Assembly (NCBI RefSeq): GCF_900089775.1
Contig: NZ_FLOB01000001.1
Span: 124,001 to 188,000, forward strand
Source of the DNA: Marinomonas spartinae
GTDB lineage: Bacteria > Pseudomonadota > Gammaproteobacteria > Pseudomonadales > Marinomonadaceae
Reading direction: 5' to 3'
DNA length: 64,000 bases
Below are positions 7,938 to 17,251 of this stretch, piece by piece. Numbering within the stretch: position 1 is the stretch's first letter; each line of letters opens with the position of its first letter. Both the position numbers and the translations under genes were made by a program. The notes beneath the pieces are model-generated. The model was not told the DNA's origin, did not search any database, and saw only the letters and a program-made list of their open reading frames with translations.

Positions 7938-9293
7938 ATGAAAGCAGTTTGGCGAAGAGCAACGATTCGCTGGTCTTTAGGGCTTACGGCCTGCATCGTC
8001 ATTGGTTTTATCATAAACCACCTATTAGCTGTCATACTCCTTTTTTTATTGGGAACATTGTATTGGCAGCTCTATCAACTTTACCAATTTCACTATTGGC
8101 TACGTCATTCAGGTCGAGGCGCTCCTCCTGAATCAGATGGTATCTGGGGAGACATCTTCGATGTTGTCTACCGCTTGCAGAAAAAGCAGCGTAAATCGAA
8201 GCGCCGTATGCGCCAAGCCTTGACCCGCATAGAGCATTCTACCGCCGCGCTAAAAGAAGGCGTGATCATGGCCGATAACCAAGGCAATTTAGAGTGGTGG
8301 AATAACTCTGCTGGACACTTTTTAGGATTGATGCGCCCAGTCGATCGTGGCCAACCCATTACTAACATCGTTCGTAATCCGGAATTTTTTCGCTATTTTA
8401 CCCAAAAACGCTTTGGTGAACCGCTGGTGATTAAGTCACCGGCCAAAGAGGGCGTTTATTTAGAAGTCCAAACCACCTTGTACGATAAAAATGATCATTT
8501 GATTTTTATCCGTGATGTCACACGGCTACATCTGCTTGAAGAAATGCGCAAAGACTTTGTCGCCAATGCCTCCCACGAGCTAAAAACCCCTTTAACGGTC
8601 ATCAAAGGTTACTTGGAAACGTTAGAAATGTTCCAAGATTCCTTGCCTGCCAGTATGCAAAAAGGCATCGCAAACATGTCTGAGCAATCGGAACGCATGG
8701 AACACTTAATCGAAGACTTATTACTACTGTCACGTTTAGAGAGCAATGATAAACGAGAAGAAGAGCATTGGCACGAGGTGTCTTCTTGGGCAGAAGCGAT
8801 TAAGAAAATTGCCTCACCACTGCTTACAGACGCACATTCATTAGACATTGATATTCCAGAAAAAGCACGCCTGTATGGTTCTTATAACGAACTCTACAGT
8901 GCCTTTTCTAATTTGGTGGTAAACGCCATCAAGTACTCGCCAGATGGTGGTGAAATAAAGGTAAAGTGGGAGTCTAATGAGTTTAGTGGTGTGTTTTCAG
9001 TTGCCGACCAAGGCTTAGGTATAGATCCAAGATACATTCCACGCTTAACGGAACGGTTTTTCCGCGTCGATAAGGGCCGCAGCACCAAAACAGGCGGCAC
9101 GGGCTTAGGTTTAGCCATCGTTAAGCATGTCCTCATGCACCATGATGCTAAGTTACAGATCCTTAGCGAACTCAACCGTGGCAGTCGCTTCTCTTGCCAT
9201 TTCCCAGCCAACCGAGTGCGGACAGATGATATACCCACCTTCCCTGCAATCGATGAGTCCAACTTTGACAAAGAGCCTATCGAAAAAGACTAA
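7938..9293 (+). CDS. phoR: Phosphate regulon sensor histidine kinase PhoR
   Basis: Inner-membrane sensor kinase of 451 residues. Two closely spaced N-terminal helices at about 13-50 have almost no periplasmic loop, as in other PhoR proteins, which sense phosphate through the Pst transporter and PhoU rather than directly. A PAS-like region (about 95-190) precedes the HisKA domain, with phospho-accepting His213 in NASHELKTPL, and an HATPase domain has N-box NAIKYSPDGG and G-boxes DQGLGI and GTGLGLAI. It is co-transcribed with phoB (7-base gap). No pst genes are in the window; phoU is 11 kb away with its own Pho box. Confidence 0.95.
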   Translation: MKAVWRRATIRWSLGLTACIVIGFIINHLLAVILLFLLGTLYWQLYQLYQFHYWLRHSGRGAPPESDGIWGDIFDVVYRLQKKQRKSKRRMRQALTRIEHSTAALKEGVIMADNQGNLEWWNNSAGHFLGLMRPVDRGQPITNIVRNPEFFRYFTQKRFGEPLVIKSPAKEGVYLEVQTTLYDKNDHLIFIRDVTRLHLLEEMRKDFVANASHELKTPLTVIKGYLETLEMFQDSLPASMQKGIANMSEQSERMEHLIEDLLLLSRLESNDKREEEHWHEVSSWAEAIKKIASPLLTDAHSLDIDIPEKARLYGSYNELYSAFSNLVVNAIKYSPDGGEIKVKWESNEFSGVFSVADQGLGIDPRYIPRLTERFFRVDKGRSTKTGGTGLGLAIVKHVLMHHDAKLQILSELNRGSRFSCHFPANRVRTDDIPTFPAIDESNFDKEPIEKD

Positions 9294-9304
9294 CAAGTGG
9301 CGTT

Positions 9305-9341
9305 TGATCGAGTCAGAGGTAGCGACCCTCCAACTCGATCA
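9305..9341. terminator. Hairpin between convergent phoR and response-regulator gene
   Basis: A perfect 9-bp stem TGATCGAGT/ACTCGATCA encloses a 19-base loop that can itself pair GAGG with CCTC. There is no U-run on either strand, so termination strength is uncertain; its position between two converging stops suggests a shared transcript end. Confidence 0.4.
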
Positions 9342-9353
9342 GTATAAATGAAC

Positions 9354-10199
9354 CTATAAGCTATCAAACAGCTTACTGATAAAGACTTCTTTTTCAGCAT
9401 CTTGATCAATCAACCCTAAACCAACGGTTAAAAAGGTTGAATCATGTTTCTTCTCTGTGGTGGCGACAGACTGGACATAATAATTTAGGCGATTGACCTG
9501 GCCCCCAAACTCTAAATCCAAGACAGATTGTCCTAATACCTGTGGAATCACATCGTCACTCTTTATTAGCATGGTGGCGTCTTGCTTACTAAATTGAATC
9601 ACCATACAGCGAAATTGCTTGCCTTCAAAGCGCACCAAGGTTGGAATCTTGACATCTTTGACTGTGGGAACGGGAGCATCAGGGTTGATAAATTTGGTTG
9701 CTTCTACTTTACGCGATGCTTTCCCTGCCCCCATCAATACATCCAATGATGCTGATGCAACGCCGCCTGCAGGCGCTGCACTTCTGGATTTTTGTGAGGT
9801 CAGCTTACTTTGCATATTATGCTTTTTGGCGGCACTCATCACCTTATTCACCAGCTGTTCACTGGAAAATGGTTTCCCCAAATAATCCGTTACCCCAGAT
9901 TTTACCGCTTCCACCACATGGCTTTTGTCGCCACGGCTAGTGATCATCAAGAAAGGAATGTCTTCTTTTTTGTATTCAGGCTGCTCACGGCACCATTGCA
10001 ATAGTTCAACACCCGTCATTTCAGGCATTTCCCAATCGCATAGCACCATATCAAACTGACTTTTCGATAACAGTTGTTGGGCCTTACGCCCATTAACAGC
10101 TTCTTCCAATATGGCGGCTGGGAATTCTTTACGCAACGTGCGACGAATTAAATCGCGCGTAAAAGATGCATCATCCACCACCAGTATTTTTATCGACAT
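9354..10199 (-). CDS. Two-domain response regulator with PilZ-like C-terminal domain
   Basis: A 281-residue cytoplasmic protein. Residues 1-125 form an intact CheY-like receiver: VVDDASFTR, phospho-acceptor in VLCDWEMP, and Lys in LGKPF. A linker of about 50 residues rich in Ala, Ser and Lys follows. The C-terminal 100 residues (TLVRFEGKQFRCMVIQFSKQ onward) have the alternating beta pattern and layout of a PilZ-like domain, although the RxxxR c-di-GMP motif is not obvious. A GAGG ribosome site lies seven bases before the ATG. A response regulator also follows phoBR in Pseudomonas; a similar relation here is recalled, not verified. Output and partner kinase are unknown; it could act in motility or surface behaviour. 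Confidence 0.75.
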   Translation of the reverse strand: MSIKILVVDDASFTRDLIRRTLRKEFPAAILEEAVNGRKAQQLLSKSQFDMVLCDWEMPEMTGVELLQWCREQPEYKKEDIPFLMITSRGDKSHVVEAVKSGVTDYLGKPFSSEQLVNKVMSAAKKHNMQSKLTSQKSRSAAPAGGVASASLDVLMGAGKASRKVEATKFINPDAPVPTVKDVKIPTLVRFEGKQFRCMVIQFSKQDATMLIKSDDVIPQVLGQSVLDLEFGGQVNRLNYYVQSVATTEKKHDSTFLTVGLGLIDQDAEKEVFISKLFDSL

Positions 10200-10232
10200 T
10201 CACAAGCCTCTTTTAGAGCAATTAGAACAATC

Positions 10233-10988
10233 TTACAAGGAAGCGTCATGACCGTGCACAGGTTGGAAAACTGAGACCCACAAAAGCGTGGCCGCCAACA
10301 CTGCAATCGGCATGATCACTAAATTTACAAAAGGGATCGTCAAACACACCATAACAATACCGCCAAAAGTCCAACACAATAGCGGTTTAGTACGCAACGC
10401 CATACGCATGTCATAAAAAGCGACTTTATTATTGTCAAATGCGTAGTCCATGTATTGAAGTGACAACATCCATGCTGAAAATAATAGCAGCAAAACCGGA
10501 GCAACGACATTCACCAAGGGGATAAAAGACAGCACGATTAACAAAATGAAACGTGGTAAGAAATAGAATAATTTCTGACATTCACGCTGCACACTGCGAG
10601 CAATAATCGCGATCACCACTTTCGTGGTCATTTTTTCATCGAACACTTTACCCGTTTGCTTCTCTTCTACCTTCTCTGCCAAGATGGCCATAAAAGGCGA
10701 CGCTAAAATGTTCACACCAATAGAAAAACTATAAAACAGCAAAACGGCAATAATGGCGGCAAAGATGATATAAAACAGCCAATGCATAAAGGCGAGCCAA
10801 TGGGGCAAATAGCCCATCGCCATATTAATCAAATCATCAAAGTAATGCAGTGCCACCATGTACAACAATGCCATGAGTATCAAATTCGCCACTAAAGGCG
10901 CTAATATAAAAATCCGCAACCCTGGAGAAACGATCAATGGTAAGGCTTTCAGAAACGCACCGGCGGCTTTAAAAGGCTGTGTAATCAC
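10233..10988 (-). CDS. cysZ: Sulfate transporter CysZ
   Basis: EI24/CysZ-family inner-membrane protein of 251 residues with about four to six long hydrophobic segments (roughly 20-50, 65-100, 140-175 and 205-240). CysZ mediates sulfate entry for assimilation and cysteine synthesis. The family pattern is visible in the ILASPFMAILAEKVEE segment near residue 90, the QRECQKLFYFLPRFILL segment, and the YMDYAFDNNKV...MALRTKPLLCWTFGG block. The start is GTG, with an AGGA-like ribosome site upstream. It follows the response regulator on the same strand (33 bases apart), but a functional link is not evident. Confidence 0.9.
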   Translation of the reverse strand: MITQPFKAAGAFLKALPLIVSPGLRIFILAPLVANLILMALLYMVALHYFDDLINMAMGYLPHWLAFMHWLFYIIFAAIIAVLLFYSFSIGVNILASPFMAILAEKVEEKQTGKVFDEKMTTKVVIAIIARSVQRECQKLFYFLPRFILLIVLSFIPLVNVVAPVLLLLFSAWMLSLQYMDYAFDNNKVAFYDMRMALRTKPLLCWTFGGIVMVCLTIPFVNLVIMPIAVLAATLLWVSVFQPVHGHDASL

Positions 10989-11310
10989 TCTTATTTATTC
11001 CTAATCGATCATAATAGCCAAGAGCATAGCATGAGCGGATTATAGGCTCCATGTCATCCGCTTTTCCCTGACAAGTATCCACGCAAAATGACTTAAAATC
11101 CCTGATTCTCCTTGTCACTTTCACAAAAATGAAGCAAGCCTAACAACCTTTACCTTTATTAGACGCATAACCTGATACGGAATTTCGATTGTGACCTTTT
11201 GTAAATTGATTAACTATGAAGGCTGAGCTTAGTTTCGCTCGTCTCATGACTTTATCGTCAACAAGAATAAAAGACCTCACAAAAGCTAACTAATTAAGGT
11301 AACGATTATT
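10989..11310. other. Divergent gap between cysZ and oppA
   Basis: About 320 bases between divergent genes. Nothing beyond AT-rich promoter-like stretches was recognised; no clear sigma-54 site, operator palindrome or small gene was found. Confidence 0.4.
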
Positions 11311-12933
11311 ATGAAGAAGACAAAAACGTTAATCGCCAGCGCTATTCTTGCTGCGTCTTTTGGGGCCATGCAAGTATACGCAGCTAATGTGCCTGCTGGC
11401 GTTCAACTGGCGAAAGATCAAGTGCTGGTCAAAGGTGGCGAAGGTGAACCTCAAACCATTGATCCACAGAAAGTCTCTGGGACACCTGGATCACTGCGTG
11501 ACCGTGACCTGTTTGAAGGTTTATACAGTGAAGGTAAAGATGGCGTGTTAGTACCTGGTGTCGCCGAAAGCTACACGGTTAACAAAGATCACACCGTTTA
11601 CACCTTCAAATTACGTCATGATGCGAAATGGTCAGACGGCAGCCCTGTTACCGCAGAAGATTTTGTCTTCGGATTTCAACGCCTTGTCGACCCAAAAACG
11701 GCATCCACTTACTCTTACTACGCCGCATTAGCTGGTATTAAAAACGCACAAAACATCATTGATGGTAAAGATAAAGTATCTTCTTTAGGCGTAAAAGCAC
11801 TGGATGCCCACACCTTCCAAGTCACCTTGGACCATTCCGTACCGTATTTTGTCAAAATGACCGTGAACGCCTCACTTTTCCCAGCGCCCAAAAAAGTGGT
11901 AGAAAAATGGGGAGACGCTTGGACCAAACCAGAGCATATTGTCAGCAATGGTGCCTATAAACTGAAAAGCTGGGTCGTTAACCAAAAAATGGTCTTTGTT
12001 CGTAACCACGACTACTGGAACGACAAAAAAACCGTTATCAATAAAGTGATTGTCTTGCCTATTATCGATCCGAGTGTGGAATATAACCGTTACATGGCAG
12101 GCGATTTGGACATGACGTCTAACCAAGGTATTCCAACCAACCGCTACCATGAATTATTAAAAACCGTTCCTAACCAGGTGAAAGTGACTCCTGCTTTGGC
12201 GGTTTACTATTACGACTTCAATAATCAAAAGCCGCCTTTTAACGACGTGCGTGTTCGTAAAGCCTTATCTTACGCTATTGATCGTAACATCATCACCAAA
12301 TATGTAACGGGTACTGGTGAAATCCCTGCTTATTCTTTCACACCACCAGACGTGGCTGGTTTTAAAGCTAAAGAACCTCAATACGAGAAATGGACCCAGG
12401 CAGAACGTAATAAAAAAGCCCAAGAGTTATTAAAAGCAGCAGGCTTCGATAAGAGCCATCCGCTGAATTTCACCTTGCTTTACAACACCAATGAAAACCA
12501 CAAGAAAATTGCCATCGCAATTTCCGCCATGTGGAAAAAAACTTTGGGCGTCAACGTGACCCTAGATAACCAAGAGTGGAAAACCTTCCTTAATACTCGT
12601 CAGTTAGGTAACTATCAAGTGGCCCGTGACGGTTGGTTTGGTGATTATAACGAAGCGTCGACTTTCTTGAGTTTGTTGGACTCTAACTCTAGCCAAAACA
12701 ACGCGAAATATAAAAACCCAGCTTTCGATAAATTGATGGATGAGACTGCGAAAGTAAACAATCCTGCTCCTTATTATCAAAAAGCGGAAGATCTAGCGAT
12801 TGATCAAGATATGGCAGTGGCACCTATCTATCAATACGTCACCAAACGCTTGCTTAAGCCTTACGTGGGCGGCTACATGCCAAACCTTGAAGACAATATC
12901 TATACTCGTGATATGTACATCATCAAGCATTAA
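11311..12933 (+). CDS. oppA: Oligopeptide ABC transporter, periplasmic binding protein
   Basis: SBP family 5 binding protein of 540 residues (OppA/MppA type). A Sec signal peptide ends near VYAAN (about residue 25). Hallmarks include GEPQTIDPQK, DRDLFEGLYSEG, TFKLRHDAKWSDGSPVTAEDFVFGFQRL and a C-terminal segment with ARDGWFGDYNEASTFLSLL, closely matching enteric OppA. It captures peptides in the periplasm and hands them to OppB/OppC. AAGG lies 11 bases before the ATG. It starts the oppABCDF operon; two hairpins separate it from oppB and probably enrich its message. Confidence 0.95.
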   Translation: MKKTKTLIASAILAASFGAMQVYAANVPAGVQLAKDQVLVKGGEGEPQTIDPQKVSGTPGSLRDRDLFEGLYSEGKDGVLVPGVAESYTVNKDHTVYTFKLRHDAKWSDGSPVTAEDFVFGFQRLVDPKTASTYSYYAALAGIKNAQNIIDGKDKVSSLGVKALDAHTFQVTLDHSVPYFVKMTVNASLFPAPKKVVEKWGDAWTKPEHIVSNGAYKLKSWVVNQKMVFVRNHDYWNDKKTVINKVIVLPIIDPSVEYNRYMAGDLDMTSNQGIPTNRYHELLKTVPNQVKVTPALAVYYYDFNNQKPPFNDVRVRKALSYAIDRNIITKYVTGTGEIPAYSFTPPDVAGFKAKEPQYEKWTQAERNKKAQELLKAAGFDKSHPLNFTLLYNTNENHKKIAIAISAMWKKTLGVNVTLDNQEWKTFLNTRQLGNYQVARDGWFGDYNEASTFLSLLDSNSSQNNAKYKNPAFDKLMDETAKVNNPAPYYQKAEDLAIDQDMAVAPIYQYVTKRLLKPYVGGYMPNLEDNIYTRDMYIIKH

Positions 12934-12950
12934 TATTGTCACTTACCATT

Positions 12951-13017
12951 CCCTGGCGCAGTGATGCGCTAGGGTGTATTTCCAATGATGGTTCCCTTGT
13001 ATTAGCCGCCTAGCGGC
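12951..13017 (+). terminator. Two hairpins in the oppA-oppB gap
   Basis: The first stem, CCCTGGCGCA/TGCGCTAGGG at 12951-12974 (one G-U pair), closes a GNRA-type GTGA tetraloop. The second, GCCGC/GCGGC at 13005-13017, lies just upstream of the oppB start. Neither has a long U-run. Together they look like an attenuating or mRNA-protecting segment that raises oppA above the downstream genes. Confidence 0.5.
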
Positions 13018-13038
13018 GACCTAATCAGGTATTTTTTT

Positions 13039-13959
13039 ATGTTCAGATTTATTGTTAAACGCTTGCTTGAAGCTATTCCTACTCTGTGGGCGTTGGTAAC
13101 GCTTTCCTTCTTTTTAATGCGTTTCTCCCCAGGTAGTCCGTTTACTTCAGAGCGAGGTATACCCCCTGCAGTATTGGCAAACTTGCAAGCTAAGTACCAT
13201 ATGAATGAACCGTTAATGAACCAATATTTCCATTATCTTTGGGATTTATTGCACGGCAATTTGGGTTACTCATTCCGCTTTAGTGACTATACGATTAACC
13301 AGCTGATCGCACAGAGCTTCCCCATTTCGGCTGAAATTGGCTTTTGGTCTTTTCTTGTCGCGATCTCCCTTGGCGTATTATGTGGTGTCTTTGCCGCGCT
13401 ACGTCAGAACTCTCTTCTCGATTATGGCGTGATGACCTTTGCCAATATCGGTATGGTGTTGCCGAATTTTGTCATTGCGCCCTTGTGTATCCTGTTTTTC
13501 TCCATTAAACACCATTGGCTACCCGCAGGTGGCTGGAACGGTGGAGCTTGGCAATACTTGATTATGCCCGTCATCGCCATGTCCACCAGCTATATTGCCC
13601 AGATAGCACGAATTACCCGAGGTAGCATGATCGAAACCATGCACTCTAATTTTATTCGTACCGCTCGTGCTAAAGGCTTACCCAAAGCACGTATTATTAT
13701 TCGTCACGCACTGCGCCCTGCCATGTTACCAGTGGTTTCTTATCTTGGGCCCGCGTTCGTCGGTATCGTCACCGGTTCGGTAGTTGTTGACCAATTCTTC
13801 GGCACAGGTGGTATCGGTCAAAACTTTGTCAATGGCGCGCTTAACCGCGATTACTCTTTAGTCATGGGCGTCACCATTTTGATCGGCACCCTGACCATTC
13901 TTTTTAACGCCATTGTCGACATTCTGTATGTCTTCATTGACCCTAAAATTCGTTTATAG
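13039..13959 (+). CDS. oppB: Oligopeptide ABC transporter permease OppB
   Basis: Inner-membrane permease of 306 residues with six helices (first at about 10-30). The N-terminal RFIVKRLLEAIPTLWALVTLSFFLMRFSPGSPF and the EAA loop around FIRTARAKGLPKARIIIRHALRPAMLP near residue 215 are typical of DppB/OppB. It forms the peptide channel with OppC. It lies in the opp operon, and OppC follows about 11 bases after its stop. Confidence 0.95.
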   Translation: MFRFIVKRLLEAIPTLWALVTLSFFLMRFSPGSPFTSERGIPPAVLANLQAKYHMNEPLMNQYFHYLWDLLHGNLGYSFRFSDYTINQLIAQSFPISAEIGFWSFLVAISLGVLCGVFAALRQNSLLDYGVMTFANIGMVLPNFVIAPLCILFFSIKHHWLPAGGWNGGAWQYLIMPVIAMSTSYIAQIARITRGSMIETMHSNFIRTARAKGLPKARIIIRHALRPAMLPVVSYLGPAFVGIVTGSVVVDQFFGTGGIGQNFVNGALNRDYSLVMGVTILIGTLTILFNAIVDILYVFIDPKIRL

Positions 13960-13970
13960 AGCATTTGACT

Positions 13971-14897
13971 ATGATGACAAGTAAAGAAAAAGTCGCGGCT
14001 GTCGAGAAGTTCGCCGGACAAGTTGTCGAGGTAGAAGGTCGTAGCTTATGGCAGGATGCTCGCCGTCGCTTCTTCACTAATAAAGCCGCAGTAGTTAGCT
14101 TAATAATATTAGCAATTATTGCTGCCCTATCCATTTTTGGCCCGTTATTAAGCCCTTGGAACTATGCCGACATCGACTGGAGTGCGTTGTCTGACATCTC
14201 TACCCTAGGACGACCCAGTATTGCCAATGGCCACTATTTTGGTACCGACCCCTTAGGACGCGATATTTTTGTGCGTACCATGCAAGGGGGTCAAATCTCT
14301 TTGATGGTCGGGATTTTAGGCAGTTTTGTGGCCGTCGTGATCGGGACGCTTTATGGTGCCACATCCGGTTATTTAGGCGGTAAAGTAGACAGCGTGATGA
14401 TGCGCTTTCTAGAGATTCTAAACTCATTTCCCTTTATGTTTTTCGTTATTATTTTGATGACGGTATTTGGTCGTAATATTTTGCTGATTTTCGTGGCGAT
14501 CGGAGCCGTGTCTTGGTTGGATATGGCGCGTATTGTACGGGGTCAAACCCTGAGTTTGAAAAACAAAGAATACATCGAAGCCGCCTATGCTTGTGGGGTG
14601 TCGACACCGAAAATCATTAGCCGTCACATTGTGCCAAACGTACTGGGCGTGGTCATCGTTTATGCGACCTTACTGGTACCCAACATGATTCTGCTGGAAT
14701 CTTTTATTAGTTTCTTAGGCCTTGGGGTCCAAGAGCCAATGACCAGTTGGGGGGCATTGATTTCTGAAGGGGCGCCAAACATGGACGTCGCTGTATGGCA
14801 ATTGGCTTGGCCTTTGGGCTTCTTGGTTGTCACCTTGTTTTGTTTTAACTTCCTAGGCGACGGTTTACGCGACGCACTAGATCCAAAAGACCGCTAG
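13971..14897 (+). CDS. oppC: Oligopeptide ABC transporter permease OppC
   Basis: Second membrane subunit, 308 residues from the ATG at 13971; a TTG two codons earlier is possible but less likely. It has an N-terminal cytoplasmic stretch, a first helix at about 40-60 (the OppC_N region: LWQDARRRFFTNKAAVVSL), then the BPD_transp_1 core. The periplasmic motif FGTDPLGRDIFVRTMQGGQISLMVG and the EAA loop YIEAAYACGVSTPKIISRHIVPN are clear. It partners OppB, and its stop is followed by an AGGAGG site for oppD within nine bases. Confidence 0.95.
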   Translation: MMTSKEKVAAVEKFAGQVVEVEGRSLWQDARRRFFTNKAAVVSLIILAIIAALSIFGPLLSPWNYADIDWSALSDISTLGRPSIANGHYFGTDPLGRDIFVRTMQGGQISLMVGILGSFVAVVIGTLYGATSGYLGGKVDSVMMRFLEILNSFPFMFFVIILMTVFGRNILLIFVAIGAVSWLDMARIVRGQTLSLKNKEYIEAAYACGVSTPKIISRHIVPNVLGVVIVYATLLVPNMILLESFISFLGLGVQEPMTSWGALISEGAPNMDVAVWQLAWPLGFLVVTLFCFNFLGDGLRDALDPKDR

Positions 14898-14906
14898 GAG
14901 GATGGT

Positions 14907-15899
14907 ATGACGACTATGAAAAAAGAGAATATTTTAGAAGTCGATAACCTGCGTGTTAATTTTAAAACACCAGATGGACTCGTTACGGCTGTCAATGACT
15001 TAACATTTGACCTTGCTCAAGGGGAAACACTAGGCATCGTTGGTGAATCCGGCTCAGGAAAAAGCCAAACCGCGTTTGCTTTGATGGGACTGTTGGCGGG
15101 CAATGGTGTGATTGAAGGCGAAGCCCGTTTTGAAGACCAAAACATTCTGACCCTTGACGAAAAAGCCATGAATCATATTCGCTCTGAGAAAATTGCCATG
15201 ATCTTCCAAGATCCAATGACCTCTCTGAATCCTTATATGAAGGTTGGTAAGCAGTTAATGGAAGTGTTGCTTCTGCATAAAGGGATGAGTAAAGCAGACG
15301 CCTTTGAAGCCTCCGTAAAAATGCTCGATGCCGTGAAAATGCCAGAAGCCCGTAAACGTATGAATATGTACCCTCACGAGTTTTCAGGTGGCATGCGACA
15401 ACGTGTGATGATCGCTATGGCCTTGTTGTGCCAACCAAAACTGTTAATTGCTGATGAGCCTACCACGGCATTAGACGTGACGGTGCAAGCACAGATTTTG
15501 ACCCTATTGAACGAGTTAAAAGCCGACTTTAATACCTCCATCATCATGATTACCCATGATTTGGGAGTGGTGGCTGGTTTATGTGACAAAGTGTTGGTCA
15601 TGTATGCAGGACGTACTATGGAATACGGCCAAACAGAAGATGTGTTCTATCGTCCAACACATCCTTATACAAAAGGGCTATTAGAAGCCATTCCTCGTCT
15701 TGATGGTGATGGCGAAGCGCTGGCAACAATCGCGGGTAACCCACCCAACTTACTCAACCTTCCGGCAGGCTGCCCCTTCCAAGAACGTTGCCTATACGCA
15801 GAGGATCGCTGCCGTAAAGAAGCACCTGTTTTGGAAGAGTATCAACCTGGTAAATTACGCGCTTGTCACAAACCGGTGAATTGGGAGGTGGCATCATGA
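14907..15899 (+). CDS. oppD: Oligopeptide ABC transporter ATPase OppD
   Basis: ATP-binding subunit of 330 residues. Walker A is GESGSGKSQ near residue 50, the signature is FSGGMRQR and Walker B is LLIADEPTTALDVT. The C-terminal oligo_HPY extension carries the GCPFQERCLYAEDRC cysteine cluster, which in related peptide-transporter ATPases binds an iron-sulfur cluster. It works as a heterodimer with OppF. Its TGA overlaps the oppF start codon (ATGA), which implies translational coupling. Confidence 0.95.
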   Translation: MTTMKKENILEVDNLRVNFKTPDGLVTAVNDLTFDLAQGETLGIVGESGSGKSQTAFALMGLLAGNGVIEGEARFEDQNILTLDEKAMNHIRSEKIAMIFQDPMTSLNPYMKVGKQLMEVLLLHKGMSKADAFEASVKMLDAVKMPEARKRMNMYPHEFSGGMRQRVMIAMALLCQPKLLIADEPTTALDVTVQAQILTLLNELKADFNTSIIMITHDLGVVAGLCDKVLVMYAGRTMEYGQTEDVFYRPTHPYTKGLLEAIPRLDGDGEALATIAGNPPNLLNLPAGCPFQERCLYAEDRCRKEAPVLEEYQPGKLRACHKPVNWEVAS

Positions 15900-16900
15900 G
15901 TACAGCAACTGACAACGTATTAATGGAAGTGAAAGACTTAAAAGTTCACTTCAACATCAAAGCAGACAACGCGTGGCCATGGACTCCAGGACAGGCTCTC
16001 AAAGCCGTTGATGGCGTCAACCTAACCATTTATGAAGGCGAGACCCTTGGTGTGGTTGGTGAATCCGGCTGTGGTAAATCCACCCTTGCTCGGGCCCTAT
16101 TACGTCTTGTGCCCATTACCGATGGCAGCGTAGTGTGGCTAGGACAAGACTTAACCGACCTCGACAAAAAGCAAATGCGAGATAAGCGCCAAGAACTGCA
16201 AATGATCTTTCAGGATCCATTGGCGTCGTTAAACCCTCGTATGACGGTTGGTGACATCATCGCAGAGCCGCTACGTACATTTAAACCCCATTTGTCTAAG
16301 CAAGAAGTCAAAGATCAAGTACGCGCTATCATGGATCGTGTTGGTCTTCTACCCAATGTGATTAACCGCTACCCCCATGAGTTCTCCGGTGGTCAGTGTC
16401 AGCGTATCGGTATCGCTCGCGCCTTGATTCTCAAGCCAAAGCTTGTAGTGTGTGATGAACCGGTATCCGCATTGGATGTGTCTATCCAAGCACAAGTCGT
16501 CAACTTGTTAAAAGAACTGCAAGGGGAAATGGGCCTATCTTTGGTGTTCATCGCCCACGACTTAAGTGTAGTGAAGCACATTTCCGACCGTGTCCTTGTG
16601 ATGTATCTAGGCAATGCGGTGGAGCTAGCGAGCAAACATTCACTGTATGACACGCCACGTCATCCTTACACTAAGGCCCTATTGTCTGCAGTTCCAGTGC
16701 CCGATCCGCAACATGAACGTGGCAAGAAGATCCAGCTACTCGCAGGGGATTTACCCTCACCGATTAATCCGCCTTCTGGCTGTGTCTTCCGTACTCGTTG
16801 TCCGCACGCTAACGAAGATTGTGCGAGCCAGAAACCGGTTCTGGAAAACTTGTCCAGCGAACATCAGGCTGCCTGTCTTCGCTTAGCTGAAATAGCTTAA
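15896..16900 (+). CDS. oppF: Oligopeptide ABC transporter ATPase OppF
   Basis: Second ATPase of the peptide importer, 334 residues. Walker A is GESGCGKST, the signature is FSGGQCQR and Walker B is LVVCDEPVSALDVS; the C-terminal oligo_HPY region has GCVFRTRCPHANEDC. The start chosen is the ATG at 15896, which overlaps the oppD stop as ATGA and has a GGGAGG ribosome site a few bases before; an upstream in-frame ATG at 15863 would overlap oppD by 37 bases and lacks such a site. It is the last gene of oppABCDF, closed by a strong terminator. Confidence 0.95.
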   Translation: MSTATDNVLMEVKDLKVHFNIKADNAWPWTPGQALKAVDGVNLTIYEGETLGVVGESGCGKSTLARALLRLVPITDGSVVWLGQDLTDLDKKQMRDKRQELQMIFQDPLASLNPRMTVGDIIAEPLRTFKPHLSKQEVKDQVRAIMDRVGLLPNVINRYPHEFSGGQCQRIGIARALILKPKLVVCDEPVSALDVSIQAQVVNLLKELQGEMGLSLVFIAHDLSVVKHISDRVLVMYLGNAVELASKHSLYDTPRHPYTKALLSAVPVPDPQHERGKKIQLLAGDLPSPINPPSGCVFRTRCPHANEDCASQKPVLENLSSEHQAACLRLAEIA

Positions 16901-16938
16901 ACCGACTTTCTCGCTCTTAATAACAGAACGAGAACTAG

Positions 16939-16973
16939 AAAAAACTGCACTTATTAAGTAGGTGCAGTTTTTT
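16939..16973. terminator. Strong Rho-independent terminator after oppF
   Basis: A perfect 12-bp stem AAAAAACTGCAC/GTGCAGTTTTTT with an 11-base loop ends in a T-run. It can act on both strands because the stem base is an A-run. Confidence 0.85.
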
Positions 16974-17251
16974 CATTTTTCCGGCCATGATCGTGCTCTT
17001 AATCACTGACACAAGATGAAGACAACGGCTAGATAGGAGTCGCTTTTTGGCTAAAGCGACACAATGAGTCACAAAATCTTTAGAAAATCCTGACATTGAT
17101 TTAGAATATAACATTACACTATAAGCTGATTATTCAGCGATGCTTGAATACGTTTTTGCTATCTTTTTTCGGTGCTCTCTATGCGGCGTCGGAAACGTTG
17201 CACGAAGTCGCGAGCAAAATTTTCTAATGAGAACACTCTAAGGGATTTAAT
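16974..17251. other. Non-coding gap upstream of the kinase-Hpt cluster
   Basis: About 280 bases with no credible gene. It should hold the promoter for the three-gene signalling cluster. The stretch around 17091-17130 (TGACAT followed by AT-rich sequence) is only a weak promoter candidate. Confidence 0.35.
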
